Assembly: GCA_034670405.1 (NCBI GenBank)
Contig: JAXDDX010000048.1
Span: 1,984,001 to 2,048,000 of the forward strand
DNA: 64,000 nt
DNA from: Hoplostethus atlanticus
Taxonomy: Eukaryota; Chordata; Actinopteri; Trachichthyiformes; Trachichthyidae
Direction of reading: 5' to 3'
Below the pieces are notes generated by a model, which saw only the letters and a list, made by a program, of their open reading frames with translations, was not told where the DNA came from and made no database searches. The number at the start of each line of letters is the position of its first letter. The stretch's first letter is position 1. Of the stretch, positions 1 through 12,620 are shown piece after piece. Both the position numbers and the translations under genes were made by a program.

Positions 1-53
1 TGCCTGCCAGTCGGTGGTGGATTTGGTTTTGATTTCAATAGAAACCGATGTGG

Positions 54-152
54 AAAAATATACTTCTAGTGTCAAGAAAGTATATGTTTGAATCAGAGTT
101 GTGCCTGGACTTGGATTTATATATATTTTTTTGACACTAGAAGTATATTTTT
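54..152. repeat. Perfect 22-bp inverted repeat (hairpin) with about 55-base AT-rich loop
   Basis: The arm at 54-75 (AAAAATATACTTCTAGTGTC..) is the exact reverse complement of 131-152. No known mature microRNA is recognised in it. It may be a small foldback element or the end of a MITE cut by the window edge. Confidence 0.8.
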
Positions 153-1630
153 ATACATTTTATACACAGTAGTTTTTTTTTTATTCAGTTCCCCCCAACC
201 CACACTTACGTTTATATATAAATTTCCTTTTAGATTGGTTTATTCTCTTCATCATCCACCTAAGCAACTAAAATAAAGACTAATGTTGATTATGATATCA
301 TATGATAAGGCTTTTCTACTTCTGGTGACAAATTCGATGTTTAATGTCATGTTGATATGTTGATGTGTAAGGGGGTATGAGTACATTGGTTTTTCTCTTA
401 CCTTTTTCATTTCTAGATAATTTTCATTGCTGTACATTTTTAATCGTGACTAGTGAGCTACAATTTACTCATTGCTCTTATGCCATCAAAATCTGTCCAA
501 AACAGTTCTATGCCTTATGTCCCAAATGTCTATTTAATGCAATATTGTCTTCCCCTATGCATTATAAAATAATTTACAGGCAACTTTTGAATTCACACCA
601 GGAAACAGACAATTTCTCAGTTGATTTCACATTCAGTTCAACGGGTTCTGGAGCAGAATACTTGGGATGAATGTGAAGGTGCTGAAACCTGCATGTTCAA
701 GAAAATGTTCAACCTCAAAGTAACCTGTTTTCTGATTTGGCATAAAATTCCTTGCCACATGCTTTCCCTTCTGTTTATGATCTTTCATTTATGCTCATTT
801 CAATGCTTTGACCTGCACGCACATGAAATGTCTGGATGGAAAAGATGCCCAGTGGAAACGTTACAGCAGGGATTCATATTCCTCTTGAGGGAGTGATTTT
901 TTCAAACAAAGTAATAATTGCAATATTTTCATATAAATATTTCGCTACCCTCTATCACTGATTGTTGTTATAACAGCATAGTGATTCAACCTCTAGCCAG
1001 GTCATGAAATCTACATTTTGCACATCATGTGTACAGTTTTAGGGGGATACTCAATATCAGAGAGACCTCTTTATCACCGGGGCCCAGGTTTTTCAAACTT
1101 TTAACCTGTATTGCATTCATAGAGGTTTTATAATCCTGTTTTCTGCAATCCAGGAGACTGACAGTGATTTTGAGGTTGTTTTTTTTTAAATCACATAGAA
1201 TCATTACAGATTACAGAATTTACATTTTTAACTTGACTTGACTTCACCATCTGTTGGATAAATAATGTCATAGCATGTTAGTGTTAGACAGTTTGTATGT
1301 TACTTTTATTCATTTATCTGAAAAAGTAACTCATGAATCAGAATGCAAGACAAAATTCGAAGTCTCACTGATAAAAACTTTCCATTTCTCTGCAAGCCCT
1401 TACACATTCATTGACTCAGTTACATCACACATTCTAGGTTATAAATAAAGCCCTTCTGAATCCACCCCGAATCCCCCCTTGCAGTGGCATCAAAACTACC
1501 CTATAATGTGTAGTTCTGAAAGAACGCAGAAACAACATTTAATCGATTAAAGGCGGGACTGGATTCCCCCAAATCCCAATCGGAATAATCAGAATCGATT
1601 TCCAATCCAATTACTGAAATCTGTATCAGA
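153..1630. other. AT-rich non-coding stretch
   Basis: No supported gene. Only short chance frames are seen. It contains a diverged copy of a three-copy repeat at about 895-1015 (shared phrase CAACCTCTAGCCAG). Confidence 0.6.
895..1015 (+). repeat. Interspersed repeat A, copy 1 (short)
   Basis: Shares the phrases TATCACTGATTG, TATAACA..ATAGTGA and CAACCTCTAGCCAG with copies at 22535-22735 and 28185-28385. Class unknown; a non-autonomous DNA element is likely. Confidence 0.6.
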
Positions 1631-1830
1631 AAAGTGTTTAAAACGACTGGGCTCCAGGTTAGTCATTTTAAATCACACTCTGGTAACCAGGGATTGGAGA
1701 CTAACAATGTTTTTATTGTTCATGATTATGTCATCCCTGTACCTCTTGTTTATTCTTGGCAATATAAAAAAAAATACAAAAAAAGGGACTGGAAACTACC
1801 AACATCTCTGGTGGCAGTTGGCGCGTTCGG

Positions 1831-1845
1831 CCAGCAGGTGGCGAC
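1831..1845 (+). promoter_or_regulatory. CTCF-like motif
   Basis: CCAGCAGGTGGCGAC fits the CTCF core CCASYAGRKGGCR on the plus strand. A motif only, with no direct support for binding. Confidence 0.35.
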
Positions 1846-1899
1846 AAAACACCAGGAAAGAGACAACCCGCGAAAAACACATGGACCAGGGAGGACTCA

Positions 1900-1945
1900 G
1901 CAGCCTCATCATCATCATCATCAACACAATCATCATTATCATCAG
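1900..1945 (+). repeat. CAT/CAA trinucleotide microsatellite
   Basis: Imperfect (CAT)n run. It creates a histidine run in a chance frame covering 1634-2191. Confidence 0.8.
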
Positions 1946-2559
1946 GATTATTTTCTTCCTGCGTCCCGCATCTCTGTCGGCAGCTTCTCACGGGTCCGTG
2001 TGTTCATCCATCGCTGGATTTTAAAAGTGGAAGGAAGAAGTCGGGTGTGTTTCACTGAGTCACCGGTCAGGTTGTGGATTTTTAAATGCACTTTAATAAG
2101 AGCTGTCAGCGGTTCGCCATGTTTCCGTACCTTTATAGTCTATGGAAGGCTTTCGGCTGTGCGTGTAAGTCAGTTTAGGTGCAGACAGTAGAAATCACTA
2201 CCACATCACCATGATATTACCCATTTATATACATATATTTTATATCTTAATCAAAAGGTCTCGTCTAGATTCTTATTTTTTTTATTAATTTCATGCCGAA
2301 ACGAAAAATCTCATCTAATTTTGAGATTTAACATGTTTAGAAATTATTTCCTACCCATACCGTGGCCTGTTCATTTGTCCCTGTCTTTCTTATTCCTATA
2401 GGTGGTGAATTTGTTTTCCCGTTTGTCCAGAAAGAGAGATGCTGTTTAGTGTGTTTCTTTTGCAGCCTTTCCTCCTCTTGCAACTACTTCAAGGCAGGGA
2501 TGTATTAAGAGTGTAAATCCACCCAACTTTATGTATTATATAGTTTTTATTATATCGTT

Positions 2560-2830
2560 TTTATCCACCCTTTTAGTCTCTTAGTAAAGTGTGAATTCAG
2601 TGTACATCACAGTAAGCAGTATTAAACTGGTGGAAGTTGCATACAAAATAAAGTCTTTATGGGTGGAAAGCAAAGATTCAGGTTTTTCTGAGCATAGAAA
2701 GTTTTTTTTTGTTTCTATTGGTTGTTTGCCTTATAATGGAGGTCAAAAGTCTTATCCTTTTAATTTACTACAACACTGATTTAAAAAAAACAGTATTATT
2801 ATAGTAGGCTAGTAGTAGGCTAATAGCATT
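2560..2830 (-). repeat. Interspersed repeat B, inverted copy
   Basis: The reverse complement shows the family B core: TAAAAGGA.. then GACCTCCA, then AAGGCAAACAACCA.TAGAAAC, followed by an A-run and TTTTCTGAG-type end. Direct copies lie at 3185, 9830, 10085, 11205 and 30567. Confidence 0.6.
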
Positions 2831-2837
2831 GCTTTAG

Positions 2838-2868
<31 letters not shown>

Positions 2869-2936
2869 GTGATGGGTGGGTGGGTTGGGGGGGGGGGGGG
2901 GGGGGGGTGGGTGGGTTGGGGGGGGGGGGGGGGGGG
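2838..2936. repeat. (TG)n microsatellite joined to long G runs
   Basis: About 15 TG units, then GGGTGGGTGGG and two G runs of about 20 separated by TGGGTGGGTT. Strong G-quadruplex potential on the plus strand. Confidence 0.95.
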
Positions 2937-3184
2937 TCCAGGCCCACCCACATCTGACTAGGAAACGTTTTGTTTTTCCAAGTTTCAAATGTCTCTTTGT
3001 TTTATTGGGGGACAAGAGGCTGAAAGCAGCAAGGCAACACCAACTGTTCAACTCATTTATTTAGACTGCTGCTGCTTCCAGACAGTATACCCTAAATTAT
3101 CTTAGCTCTTCATTCTTTCTTTTACAGTTCAACCTGTTCTACTACTGCGGTGTTATATCATTGCCACACCTGGGTTAATGATGG

Positions 3185-3490
3185 AGCGGAAAATAAAAGC
3201 AGGGTAAACTGTTCCCTCCACTCACCAAGAGGCAAACAACCACTAGAAACACAAGTCAATAGTTAATTGAATTTTATGTAACTTGCACCAGTTTTATATT
3301 ACCTACTATCATGTTTACTGTGAATTTCTATTTAAAAATGTGGTAAACTCTATTCCATTCATTAAAAAAGGTGACTTTATCCCCCACTGCACCCCAGGTC
3401 ATGATTAAATGAATGATGTAACTGGGATCACGGTGATAAACAGATATTTTAAAACCAACAGGCAATATCAGTGAGGTACACTAGATTCAG
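3185..3490 (+). repeat. Interspersed repeat B, copy
   Basis: Holds both family B landmarks: the CCTCCA..AGGCAAACAACCACTAGAAAC core and the distal GACTTTATCCCCCACTGCACCCC followed by GATGTAACTGGGATCA, matched again at 11505-11610. Class unknown. Confidence 0.65.
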
Positions 3491-3944
3491 GTATCACTTA
3501 ATAGTTTATCATGATCATTATATACTGTTAAAAGGGAGACTTGGCTCTTTTTAGTAGAAAAGTAATGGAATAAGCCAAAACATGGAAAACTAGTTCTTGC
3601 TATTAAGTGTAAGTCTGCAGATTTTTTTTCTACTTTATGATTTTTGATGTTACATTGAAAATTTGTCCTGCAAAGATAAATAGCTTTTGGAAATCATGTT
3701 TCAAGCTGTAAACCCATCATTCCTTCGGAGAAAAAAAATACACAAACATCCCTTTAACACACACACACTTCAAATTATTACGCTCTTTCTTTAGCTGCAA
3801 CATCTTGTCTTTCATATCATAAATCATCTGCACTCATTTCTTCTTTGCCTCCTACCGCTGTTATCTGTTCATACAGCCAATGCAATTGTCTGTTGCACGT
3901 TCACATAACCCATTTATTAACATTCTTGTTTCTATTCTAATTTT

Positions 3945-4022
3945 CTTCACTGTATCCTATTGCTTGTTTACTGCTGCGAGCCAATTTCCACCCGCAGGGA
4001 TCAATAAAGTTTCATCTGATCT
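3945..4022 (+). repeat. LINE 3'-end fragment
   Basis: GCTGCGAGCCAATTTCC..GGGATCAATAAAGTTTCATCT resembles the 3' ends of fish L2-like LINEs. A better match lies at 58700-58776. Confidence 0.55.
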
Positions 4023-4314
4023 TATTAGGGCTTTTACTGTCACATCACAAAAGGCTGTAAATCCACAGCTCTTGTGTCTGAACGTGCTTCCTCCTCCATC
4101 TATTGTTGCCTTCTGACGGGCTCTAACCGACGGGAAGATTAATCAGCAGTGTTTTAATGCCATCCCTGAAAAAATGTGCTGTCTTCCCACCTCCCAAAAA
4201 CATCACAACATGGAACCTGGTCTCCAAATGAAAAAGACAGGGAGACGGCTCTTCGTCTGGAAACTTTATTGAAGCATTTGTGACAAGACTTGGGCAGGCT
4301 GCTAAGAGATGAAG

Positions 4315-4319
4315 GGTGT

Positions 4320-4350
<31 letters not shown>

Positions 4351-4357
4351 GGGGGGA
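4315..4357. repeat. (GT)n followed by a G run of about 25
   Basis: Simple repeat directly beside the miR-130b hairpin; read on the minus strand it is a C run and then (CA)n. Confidence 0.95.
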
Positions 4358-4385
4358 GTAGGGGTGGGGTGAAGGTGCAGGTAGG

Positions 4386-4468
4386 CCCAGCTGACCGATG
4401 CCCTTTCATTATTGCACTGCTTGCTGCAGCTCCCACAGTAGTGCAACAGGGAAAGAGTGTCAAGCAGA
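4386..4468 (-). ncRNA. mir130b: pre-miR-130b hairpin
   Basis: On the minus strand the 3p arm at 4419-4398 begins CAGTGCAATAATGAAAGG, which matches fish miR-130b (the human form has GATG in place of AATG). The 5p arm at 4458-4438 reads ACTCTTTCCCTGTTGCACTA and pairs with it across a short loop. From memory this equals human miR-130b-5p. It is the last of four same-seed hairpins on this strand. A (GT)n plus G-run lies 28 bases or more below it on the plus strand. Confidence 0.95.
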
Positions 4469-4469
4469 G

Positions 4470-6529
4470 AGCGACTGGTCGTCCCTCCCAGTTGATAAAC
4501 CACAACACGAGCCCTCAGAAAACCAGCCTGGACACATTTCTACTTGTTTCTGCATCGGCGGAATCAGAGAACACCGCCAGTATTGATATTACCCTACAGC
4601 AGTCCTCCCAGGGAAAACCACACACAAAACACTCTAAAAAAAACAGGTTTTTCTACCCAAAAAGAGCCTGCTGACATCAGTCCTTGAATGTTTTCAAGGC
4701 TAAATAGGAGTTCTAGCGCTGCTCATTTCAGCGTTTGTTCTATTGGAGAGTGAATGTTGATGAAGGTTTTAGAGAAAAAAAAAGAAAAGTAATAATTTTA
4801 GTTATTTTTGGATGTTTTAAATTTGTTTCAGGCAATTTGATGAGAACTTAATCTGAACCAAAGCTTTGATTCATTTAATTATCAGTTATTTTTTCATCAT
4901 TTTGTTATGTAACGATTGTTATTTCACTGACAAACTGGACTGCACAAGTCCAATGACACGTTGATTTTTATCACACAGTGAGTACATTAAAACGCGTACT
5001 TACTATATGATTTCAACACAATCGGGATTTTTGCAGTAATAACTATTTCAGTGAGGAAAAATAACCACATCTCAAAAAAAAAGGTGAGAGGACAAAACCG
5101 TTTTTAGATGTTAGCGTACATGAACGTCACATCCTGATTATGTTGTGACACTACGACAAAAACTATTAAATCGCTAAAGCCGGAGCATTTCACACTTTTA
5201 GTAATTTTTTTATGAGAAAGCGTCTGAGAAATCTGTTACTACTGCTGCTAATACTAAAAGTTACAAGTATAAACCAGTTTGTAAATCTTATAAGCCGTTA
5301 TACAGTCCTTGTGTTAAGCTGTAGGTCTCCACAGTGCTGTACACATGTATAAGTTCAGTTTCATTTTCATACACCACTATTAATAAACAAGTGTTTAAAA
5401 GCTTGGAAGAAGTAATGCTACTGTTGACTATTTACTGAATATTTATTTCAGTGATTAGGAAAAGCTCAACAACAGCGCCGTTCCTCGATTGGACGATGGA
5501 GAATTTCCATTCCTTAAAAAGATTTATTGCTTATTATTATCGCTGATTTTGAGTTGATTTGCGTTCTTCTTCGCACTTTGGACGTGGGACATTTCCAGAA
5601 ATCAGTTCACAAATCAAAATCAGTAACTTAAATCCCCTGGAGTCATGGTCATCGTATACAATAACAAACAATCTAGTTTCATATATTTAAGAATCTTTTT
5701 TTGTGCTCGTACAACATAGAAACAAATGGAACAAAACGCTGTATTGTTGACATTATTCTGGGTGGATTTGCATTGGATTTAAGTCTTAAACAATAGTAAG
5801 TAGTGGTAGTAATCTTAGTAAGTTTGAAAAGACAGTGAATTAGCTTTGCTTCTACATTAGTCTTTGATACTTAATCATTTGGGTATTAGTTAGCTAGCTA
5901 GCTAACCATCATGATTTTACACTTTTCAGTATTTCTGACGTCAAAACAGCTACAACAAAAGGTTTAAAACAGTCGGACACAAACAGCTTTTCACCTGATT
6001 AACATGAGCAAGATCAAAGCAACGTGAAATAACACAATCTCACACAGATTTTGTGAAATGAGCACAAACTCAAAAGCAGATTATGTTTACACATATCATG
6101 TGATATATCATTTCCTCCACCAGGAAAAGGATTAAGTGACATAAGCACAAAATCTGATTTTTTTTTCACATTTCACAAAGTGAGCTAACGGCTACGTTAA
6201 AACAGGTGAGGGCTAAGGTGCGGTTTAGCCAACTAAAACAGTTTGGTTAAGGTAATACATGAAAACATGTCATGAGTTAGGGTTAGGGTGAACCTGCGTC
6301 AGTTGGAGGTAAATGTCTCCTCCACACTTTGCACTGCACTATTTCAATATCAATGTCACTACTTCCTGTTTCTAGTAGAGTCTCCTCCACTTGACCCTTT
6401 CCTGATGGAAGAAGAGGATTTTTCTCACTTTGGCATTTTCGTGCTCAATTCACAAAATTCCACGAGACCGGACTGCAGAATAACGACTGTGAGACATCTG
6501 AATACCAAACCAGAGGAAGAAGATCATCC
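4470..6529. other. Non-coding spacer between miR-130b and miR-454
   Basis: AT-rich and without a supported gene. It contains two telomere-like GTTAGG units near 6275, too few to mean anything. If the cluster is one transcript, this is part of its intron or body. Confidence 0.5.
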
Positions 6530-6617
6530 CTCAGAGTCAAGACCCTATAAGCAATATTGCACTACTCCGTTAACACACGTGAAAGCAGAGGCAATATTGA
6601 TAGGGTCTCATCTGCAA
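6530..6617 (-). ncRNA. mir454: pre-miR-454 hairpin
   Basis: The minus-strand 3p arm, 6564-6542, begins TAGTGCAATATTGCTTATAG and matches miR-454-3p along its whole length as I remember it. The 5p arm, 6606-6585, begins ACCCTATCAATATTGCCTCT, one base from human miR-454-5p. The lower stem GAGACCCTAT/ATAGGGTCT pairs outside the mature duplex. It shares the AGTGCAA seed with its neighbours. In mammals miR-454 is clustered with miR-301a, not with miR-130b. Confidence 0.95.
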
Positions 6618-6909
6618 GGCAATGTGGACGCAGCCCATTTCTTCTCAGAGCCGGAGAGCCTAAACCTGAGACCATGGAGGAGAAGGAAGGAAGATGAGGA
6701 ACTACAAACCCCAGCAGGACTAGCAGTCGCTGGGGTGTCAGCTATGGGGCTCCTGATGGAGCTAAAATACTGGGGTCTGGAGGTAAATTTCCCATACATT
6801 TTTAATAGTGTAATGTTCAAATACCACAAGACGTCTGATTGTGAAACAACTATATATGTTCCCGTAAATGCCATCGGTCGTTCAGATTTCAACTTTGTGA
6901 ATTTTCTTC

Positions 6910-7015
6910 TGTTCTAAAACTACGCTACCCACAAGCTTTGGCGGGTTCCCGCCAGAGAGGTCGCTGCTACCATGGAAATGTTGCCCGCTCCCAAGACCAG
7001 AGCGAAATAACGTTA
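6910..7015 (-). promoter_or_regulatory. E2F-like palindrome with ZNF143-like motif, possible internal start for pri-miR-454/130b
   Basis: Plus-strand TTTGGCGGGTTCCCGCCAG contains the perfect palindrome GGCGGG-TT-CCCGCC. Beside it is AAACTACGCTACCCACAAG, similar to ACTACAATTCCCA. The site is about 330 bases upstream of miR-454 on the minus strand. Direction is inferred. Confidence 0.3.
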
Positions 7016-8059
7016 GCCAGCTAGGCTAGCAACCTGTATTGTTTTACTGTCAGACGTTATTTTTTTTAGGGACGATGAAAAGTTCATTACAAAATCACTG
7101 TTATAGTATTAGATTATTTAATATAACTGTTGAAAACGAGGGAAAGGGAACAAATGACATCACTCGCAATGCTGTGAGATGAGTACTTCATTACAAAATG
7201 TTAGCGCATAGCAGTGTAAGAAATTAACTTTTGTTTCAGAGGACATTTTTTGCCACGTTAGTCTGTTTTTCAGGGGCAATTTTATTGACCTATGAAACAA
7301 TACATTTGATTTGCATTTTGGCAAATAAAAACTCTATTTGAACCACTACAAAAAAAACGCTGCATTTTTCTCACCCAGAATGCACTGGGAAGAATCGCGC
7401 CATCGTAGGCTCCCCCATATCACCTACGGTGGCCCACAGGGTGAAATGCAAAAATGGGTGCTTCTAATTATATGGGGTTTTTTTGCCCCCTCATTTTTAA
7501 TTACATAGGTACTTTGATAACTTTCAAGGGCAATTTTCCCCCAAGCCTCCATTAATTTCTGACCCTGGTACACAAACTTGTGGCCTTTTTTCGTTTTTCA
7601 TAGAGAAACTTTTCTGAATTTTTTTTTTAATAAGCTTATGCTTCATCTTGCAGCAGGTTGGTTCAGTTCAAAGCTTAAAACTCTTTATAAATCCGGATTT
7701 TCTTAGGATTTAGGAGGAGAAAATGAATGGAGCAACTCTTTCAGCTCTTTAAAGAATAAACCACAGAGGACGGTGAGTGAAGGACATGAAGTACAAACCT
7801 GTGGAGATCGTCAGTCTTCCTCGCCGCGCCAACGTTGAGAGAATATTGTTGCGGTGCCCCACTCTTCTTATCACATTCAACGGCCATCCGAACCAATAAA
7901 ACCCCCTAGGGCAGAAACCACTAGCAACAAAACAACTTTCAGCAGAGCAACATCAGTGCACAGGACACCATAGCTTAGCCTACTGTAAGTGAGTCCAAAT
8001 GTCATCTTGTAGTTTTTTTATCTGGATAATGGCGAGTAAAGATCAAGCAGCAATCACCA

Positions 8060-8290
8060 GAGATCTATTTGGAGGTCTTATCTGAAATAAAAACAATCAC
8101 ATCAAGGAGAATTCAGGACAAGTGTTCCCTCTAAGTTTGGTAAAGTTCGGCGTCTAATGATTTATCACATTGAGCTAATAATAATAATATCTTTAATTTT
8201 AAACAGGTTTGGAGGTAGCAAATTTGGACATTTGGTAGCAAATTAGATGCAGGGTCTTTGCCAAAGCTTACAATTTAGCAACTTGATGCC
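8060..8290 (+). repeat. Interspersed repeat F, copy 1
   Basis: Shares GTGTTCCC.CTAAG, TTTATCAC.TTGA and TAGATGCAGGG.CTTTG..AA, in the same order, with 12340-12620. Confidence 0.55.
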
Positions 8291-9829
8291 CCTGATAGTC
8301 CTAATGTAGGGCTATTAAGCCATTCTCTAATTTCCTACCCTACATCCTGACCAACAAACACACTGCACTAGAAAAAGGCAAACACTGACTGTTTTTTGTG
8401 GGTTTTCGCAGACAACGGTCATGACCAGGGTTAAGCTTTCATATTGACAAAAAGTATACCCATAAGCTTCACATTAGAACCAAAAGAAATCCAAAAATCT
8501 CACGAAACCACTTTTTGTTTTGCATGGCAGTATCGGCCCCTTTAACCTGCACCGGGTTTCTACTATTGCAAAAGTAGGAAGTATCTAAATAACCAACTAA
8601 ATGCCTAGAAGTTGGTGGCAGCACTCGCCATGTTTCCATTTATCAAGAATGAGGAAATGTTTGGGTCACTTTAAACAGAAACAGCTTCCAAGGAGCCTCT
8701 ATTATTGTCAGTGGCAGAAACGCTGCACTCTGACCCTCATTAAAAACCCAAAGACTTTGGAGACAACAGATGTGATGAATTCCACTCTCCCTTTTTCTGT
8801 TTTCAGAAATGCTCTGAAAACGGGGGGGGGGGGGGTTTCGGCACATCTCGTCTTTGATCTGCTACGCAAACGTGCAATCTCAGGCCCTCTGGATGAAAAA
8901 TGGAAGCCTTAATGAAATGAGAAACTACTTTTTTTTCCCCTTGTTAGACAAGTCTCTGTATCAGAACATACACATAAATGGTACATTTTTAAAAATGCTA
9001 TTTTTTAAATATATTTTTATATCAACATCTCATTACTTTTACATCCTGGAAAACAACGTATTTTTAGTGGATACGTTTTGGCTTCAAAATTCAAAATTCA
9101 ACCAATAATACCACCACAGATTTTTTAACACCACCCCCCCAGCCCCACCCCCACCCCCACACACACACCCCACCCATCATATAAAACCTTCGACTTCACA
9201 ACTTTGTGGCAACGTGGTACGGTGGTGCATTTTCACCATGAAAAACCCCGTTTCCGTTCCCTAAGGCACCACAGTTGAGTCCACACTGGCTGGAATTTAT
9301 TCATTTTGAAGAATCTGGAATTTGTGACGGCTCGAGAGGCTATGAGCGGAAGCATTTTTAACTTTTGAACACTTTTTTAAACAGTCCCTCCCCGCGACAT
9401 CCTTTTTCAACCGGAAATACATCCAGTTCTGGAGACAGGGCACCGTCGAAATGTACCTTTCCTTGTGACTTTAAAACGTTGCAAGTCTTAGTGTTCCAGC
9501 CAACGTCTTAGGTGGGGCCTACCGAGGCTTCAGGATCTTAGTCCTTCCTCCACGGATTCTCCCTATAGGCTAGACTTCATATAGACCCCGTCGACTCTGG
9601 TATTTGCCTGCCAGCAGTGGGAAAGACAGGCTTCTACTTGTTGTGGATCCCAACTCTCCCATCAGCCCCATACTTTCACATTTTTATTCATTCTCATTTT
9701 GACAGTGTGCCACGTTCTCCCAATGGTGGCCTTGATTGTTTACATGTGGAGTAAGGGGTCTGACTTCCACTAATATGGCCTGGCATTCCAGCCTGCGAGG
9801 CAAAATATGCATGCATTACCAACCAGCTA

Positions 9830-10075
9830 TGCTTTGGTAAATAAAAAGGAGGGTAAACAATGACCTCCAGGTCATTGGCATGAGGCAAACAACCACCTAT
9901 ACTAACAAAAAACAATTCTATTCTCAGAAAAGCGTTCATTCATGCTTTTTTTGTCCTTCAAATACAAAATTTTCATATAATTTACAGATTGTATCAGATT
10001 GATACTACTTGCTATGATATTTATGCTGAATTTACATTATAAAGATTTACATCTTTTATAGATTTATATATATAT
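9830..10075 (+). repeat. Interspersed repeat B, copy
   Basis: GGTAAATAAAAAGGAGGGTA, then GACCTCCAGGTCATTGGCATGA, GGCAAACAACCACC and a TTTTCATATAATTTACAG tail leading to TTATAAAGATTTACAT. Confidence 0.65.
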
Positions 10076-10084
10076 AAAAAGGCG

Positions 10085-10390
10085 GGTAAACTCTACACCT
10101 GCAAATAAAAAGGAGGATAAACTATTACCTCCACCTCAGTGATTATCATAAGCCTCACAACCACTGATAGAAACCAAAAAAACACTGTATTTTCAGAAAC
10201 GCATTAACTCATGCTTTTTCTTTAAAGACTTCATATAATTTGCACGAGTTTGATAGCCTCTTATGAATTTATCCCATGAAGATTTAAAATCAGACTTAAA
10301 AAAAAAAGTGGATAAACTTAATTACTGCAAATGAAAAGGCAGTAAAGTGGATTGTAGGTGGTTTTACCCTCCAATACATCCCTGGTTACA
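10085..10390 (+). repeat. Interspersed repeat B, tandem neighbour copy
   Basis: Repeats the same order directly after the previous copy: AAATAAAAAGGAGGATAAAC, TACCTCCA, AACCACTGATAGAAACC, TTCATATAATTTGCA, GTGGATAAACTTAATT and GGTGGTTTTACCCTCCA. Confidence 0.65.
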
Positions 10391-10409
10391 ACACCACCAT
10401 CCCCCCCCC

Positions 10410-10537
<128 letters not shown>

Positions 10538-11204
10538 ACCAAATTCCACAGTCGCTTACAAAACAGTGGCTAAATATGACGTTACAGGCTCCTATGGAAG
10601 GCGTGCACACACACATATAGAGCAGAAGGCGGTAACTGAGGATGACCCCCCCCTTAACCCCCCCGCCCCATCCCCTCAGAGCGGCCCTGCCCTCAACATT
10701 CCTCACAAGGAGCCCCATCCCCCGCTACGACCTGCCCCAAATAGGAAACTTACCCCCTTTTCCCACCCACACCGTGACTTCTTCAAGCCTGCACACTCAA
10801 ATTATGCTTTCAAAAGGACGACAAAAAAAAATAAAAAAATCCCCCTCTGCTCAGCGTGGATTTATAGTCCAACACACTACACGGCCAAAACAAAATGACT
10901 GCAGCGTGAACCTATACGCTCAGACGTTCCTTTACAGGCGACTCAGTATACAGCTGTTTGTTTTTTACCCAGCCTGGTCAGAATACAAAATGAGAATATA
11001 TGGTTGCAATTAAAATGTCTCTCAGTCATAGTGGGTTGTTTCACAGGTGAAATCAAAATGTGTTCCAAAATAAGGCTATTTTTTTCTATCTTTAAACTAA
11101 TTCACACGGGTAAACATTGAATTATTTTTGGCGGTTTAATAAGGCTATTTTTTAGTTCAGGTCTAGGCCTGGTTTGCATGTTCTGATAACATTATAATCA
11201 GTAA

Positions 11205-11615
11205 TGGTAAATAAAAAAAGGGGGGTAAACTATTATTTCCAGTTGGTGATCATTATGAGTCAAACAGCCACCAGCATTTAAAAAAAAGAAAAAAATTATA
11301 TTTTCAGAATAGCATTAATTTATTCTTCATTTCCTTAAAATAACCCTCTCTTCATACCATTTAAATCGGTTTGATACCACAGAAAATGATGCATATTATG
11401 AATTTACATTGTAAAGATTTACGCCAGCCTAAAAAAGGTGGATAAACTTAATTCTGCAAATAAAAAGGTGGATAAAGGTGGAGTTTAGGTGGCTTTATCC
11501 CCCACTACACCCCTGGTAATGATTACATAAATGGCATGTAACTAGGATCATGGTAAAATAAGATATTTAAAAACCCTGATACACCAACAGCCAATCTCAG
11601 TGAGGGACACTGCAT
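11205..11615 (+). repeat. Interspersed repeat B, longest copy
   Basis: Runs from GGTAAATAAAAAAAGGGGGG to CAATCTCAGTGAGGGACACTG. It includes GGATAAAGGTGGAGTTTAGG and TTTATCCCCCACTACACCCC. The best copy for building a consensus. Confidence 0.7.
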
Positions 11616-12339
11616 TTGCATGATTTCACGCTCCAGGTCAACATGCACGGCTACATTACACCATCCCTCAAAACGTGTGAAACGTTGGGAAAGTGACCTC
11701 AAAGTATGTTACTTAATCTGACACGTGGTTTCCAATGCAAACGAAGACAAGCCTCTGAAGTTCTGTGAACAAAATGTTCCTTTTTTTTCTCCTGGAGGCG
11801 TGGTCCACAAGGCCTGTATCTGCCAGGGTAAAATATAATAATGCAAGCATAGTTGAATGGAAAAGCCAGGGACTCTTGCTGCTAGTGTGCACCCTGGTCT
11901 TAGCCAGGCGGTGCACAAACTGAGGCCTGAGGGGCCTCTGGGGGTCCTTGGGGGATGTTCGGGGGGGGGGGGGGTCCCGAGCAATATGAGGAATTGATTA
12001 ATTTCAGTTAACATAATGAGAGAATGTAAAAGGATGACTATTGGGGGGTTTAACAGCTATTCAGATCTATGGGAAATCATATTGAACAACATAAACCTAC
12101 TGAGATGGGCTTCCTTGGGATACAATATCATAAAATTAGGGCAATCTAATAGGAGTGTTTGTTTGTTTGATATGAAAAACATTTGGACACCCCTGGTATT
12201 AGCTATTAACATTTATTTGTGAGAACACACTCCCTATATAAGCTCCTCATGGGCATCAGTTAGACATGGCAAAGTTTGGGAACTCGCATTAGCTTAGCGA
12301 GTTTAATTGAGTAGGTTTTATCATTATAACGGAGAGCAA

Positions 12340-12620
12340 AGACCGCTCCAAATGAAAATCACAAATTAATTTGCAAGCCTTTTTTTTTTTTTTAAAGCAC
12401 CATCATCACATCAGTTGCATTCAGGACCAGTGTTCCCACTAAGCTGATAGTTTGGTCACCCAGGTCTGGTAATTTATCACGTTGACTAAATAATCATATC
12501 AAGTCCTGTCATCAGTCATTGCTCCACTTTCTCCCCATAAATTCAGTCTATTTATAATCAGCAGGTCTGGAAGCTTTGATGGCAAATCATACTAGATGCA
12601 GGGACTTTGTCTTAAGATTC
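12340..12620 (+). repeat. Interspersed repeat F, copy 2
   Basis: See the phrases listed for 8060-8290. This copy has ACCAGTGTTCCCACTAAG and ACTAGATGCAGGGACTTTG. Confidence 0.55.

Noticed and set aside
1634-2191. 185-codon frame with a histidine run
   Set aside because: The run comes from a CAT microsatellite and the rest has no recognisable domain or codon pattern.
6270-6290. Telomere-like GTTAGGGTTAGGG
   Set aside because: Only two units, expected by chance or from an old repair event.
6288-6917. 209-codon plus-strand frame, the longest in the left third
   Set aside because: It runs antisense through the miR-454 hairpin (RPYKQYCTTP is the complement of the mature arm), and no family or splice context supports it.
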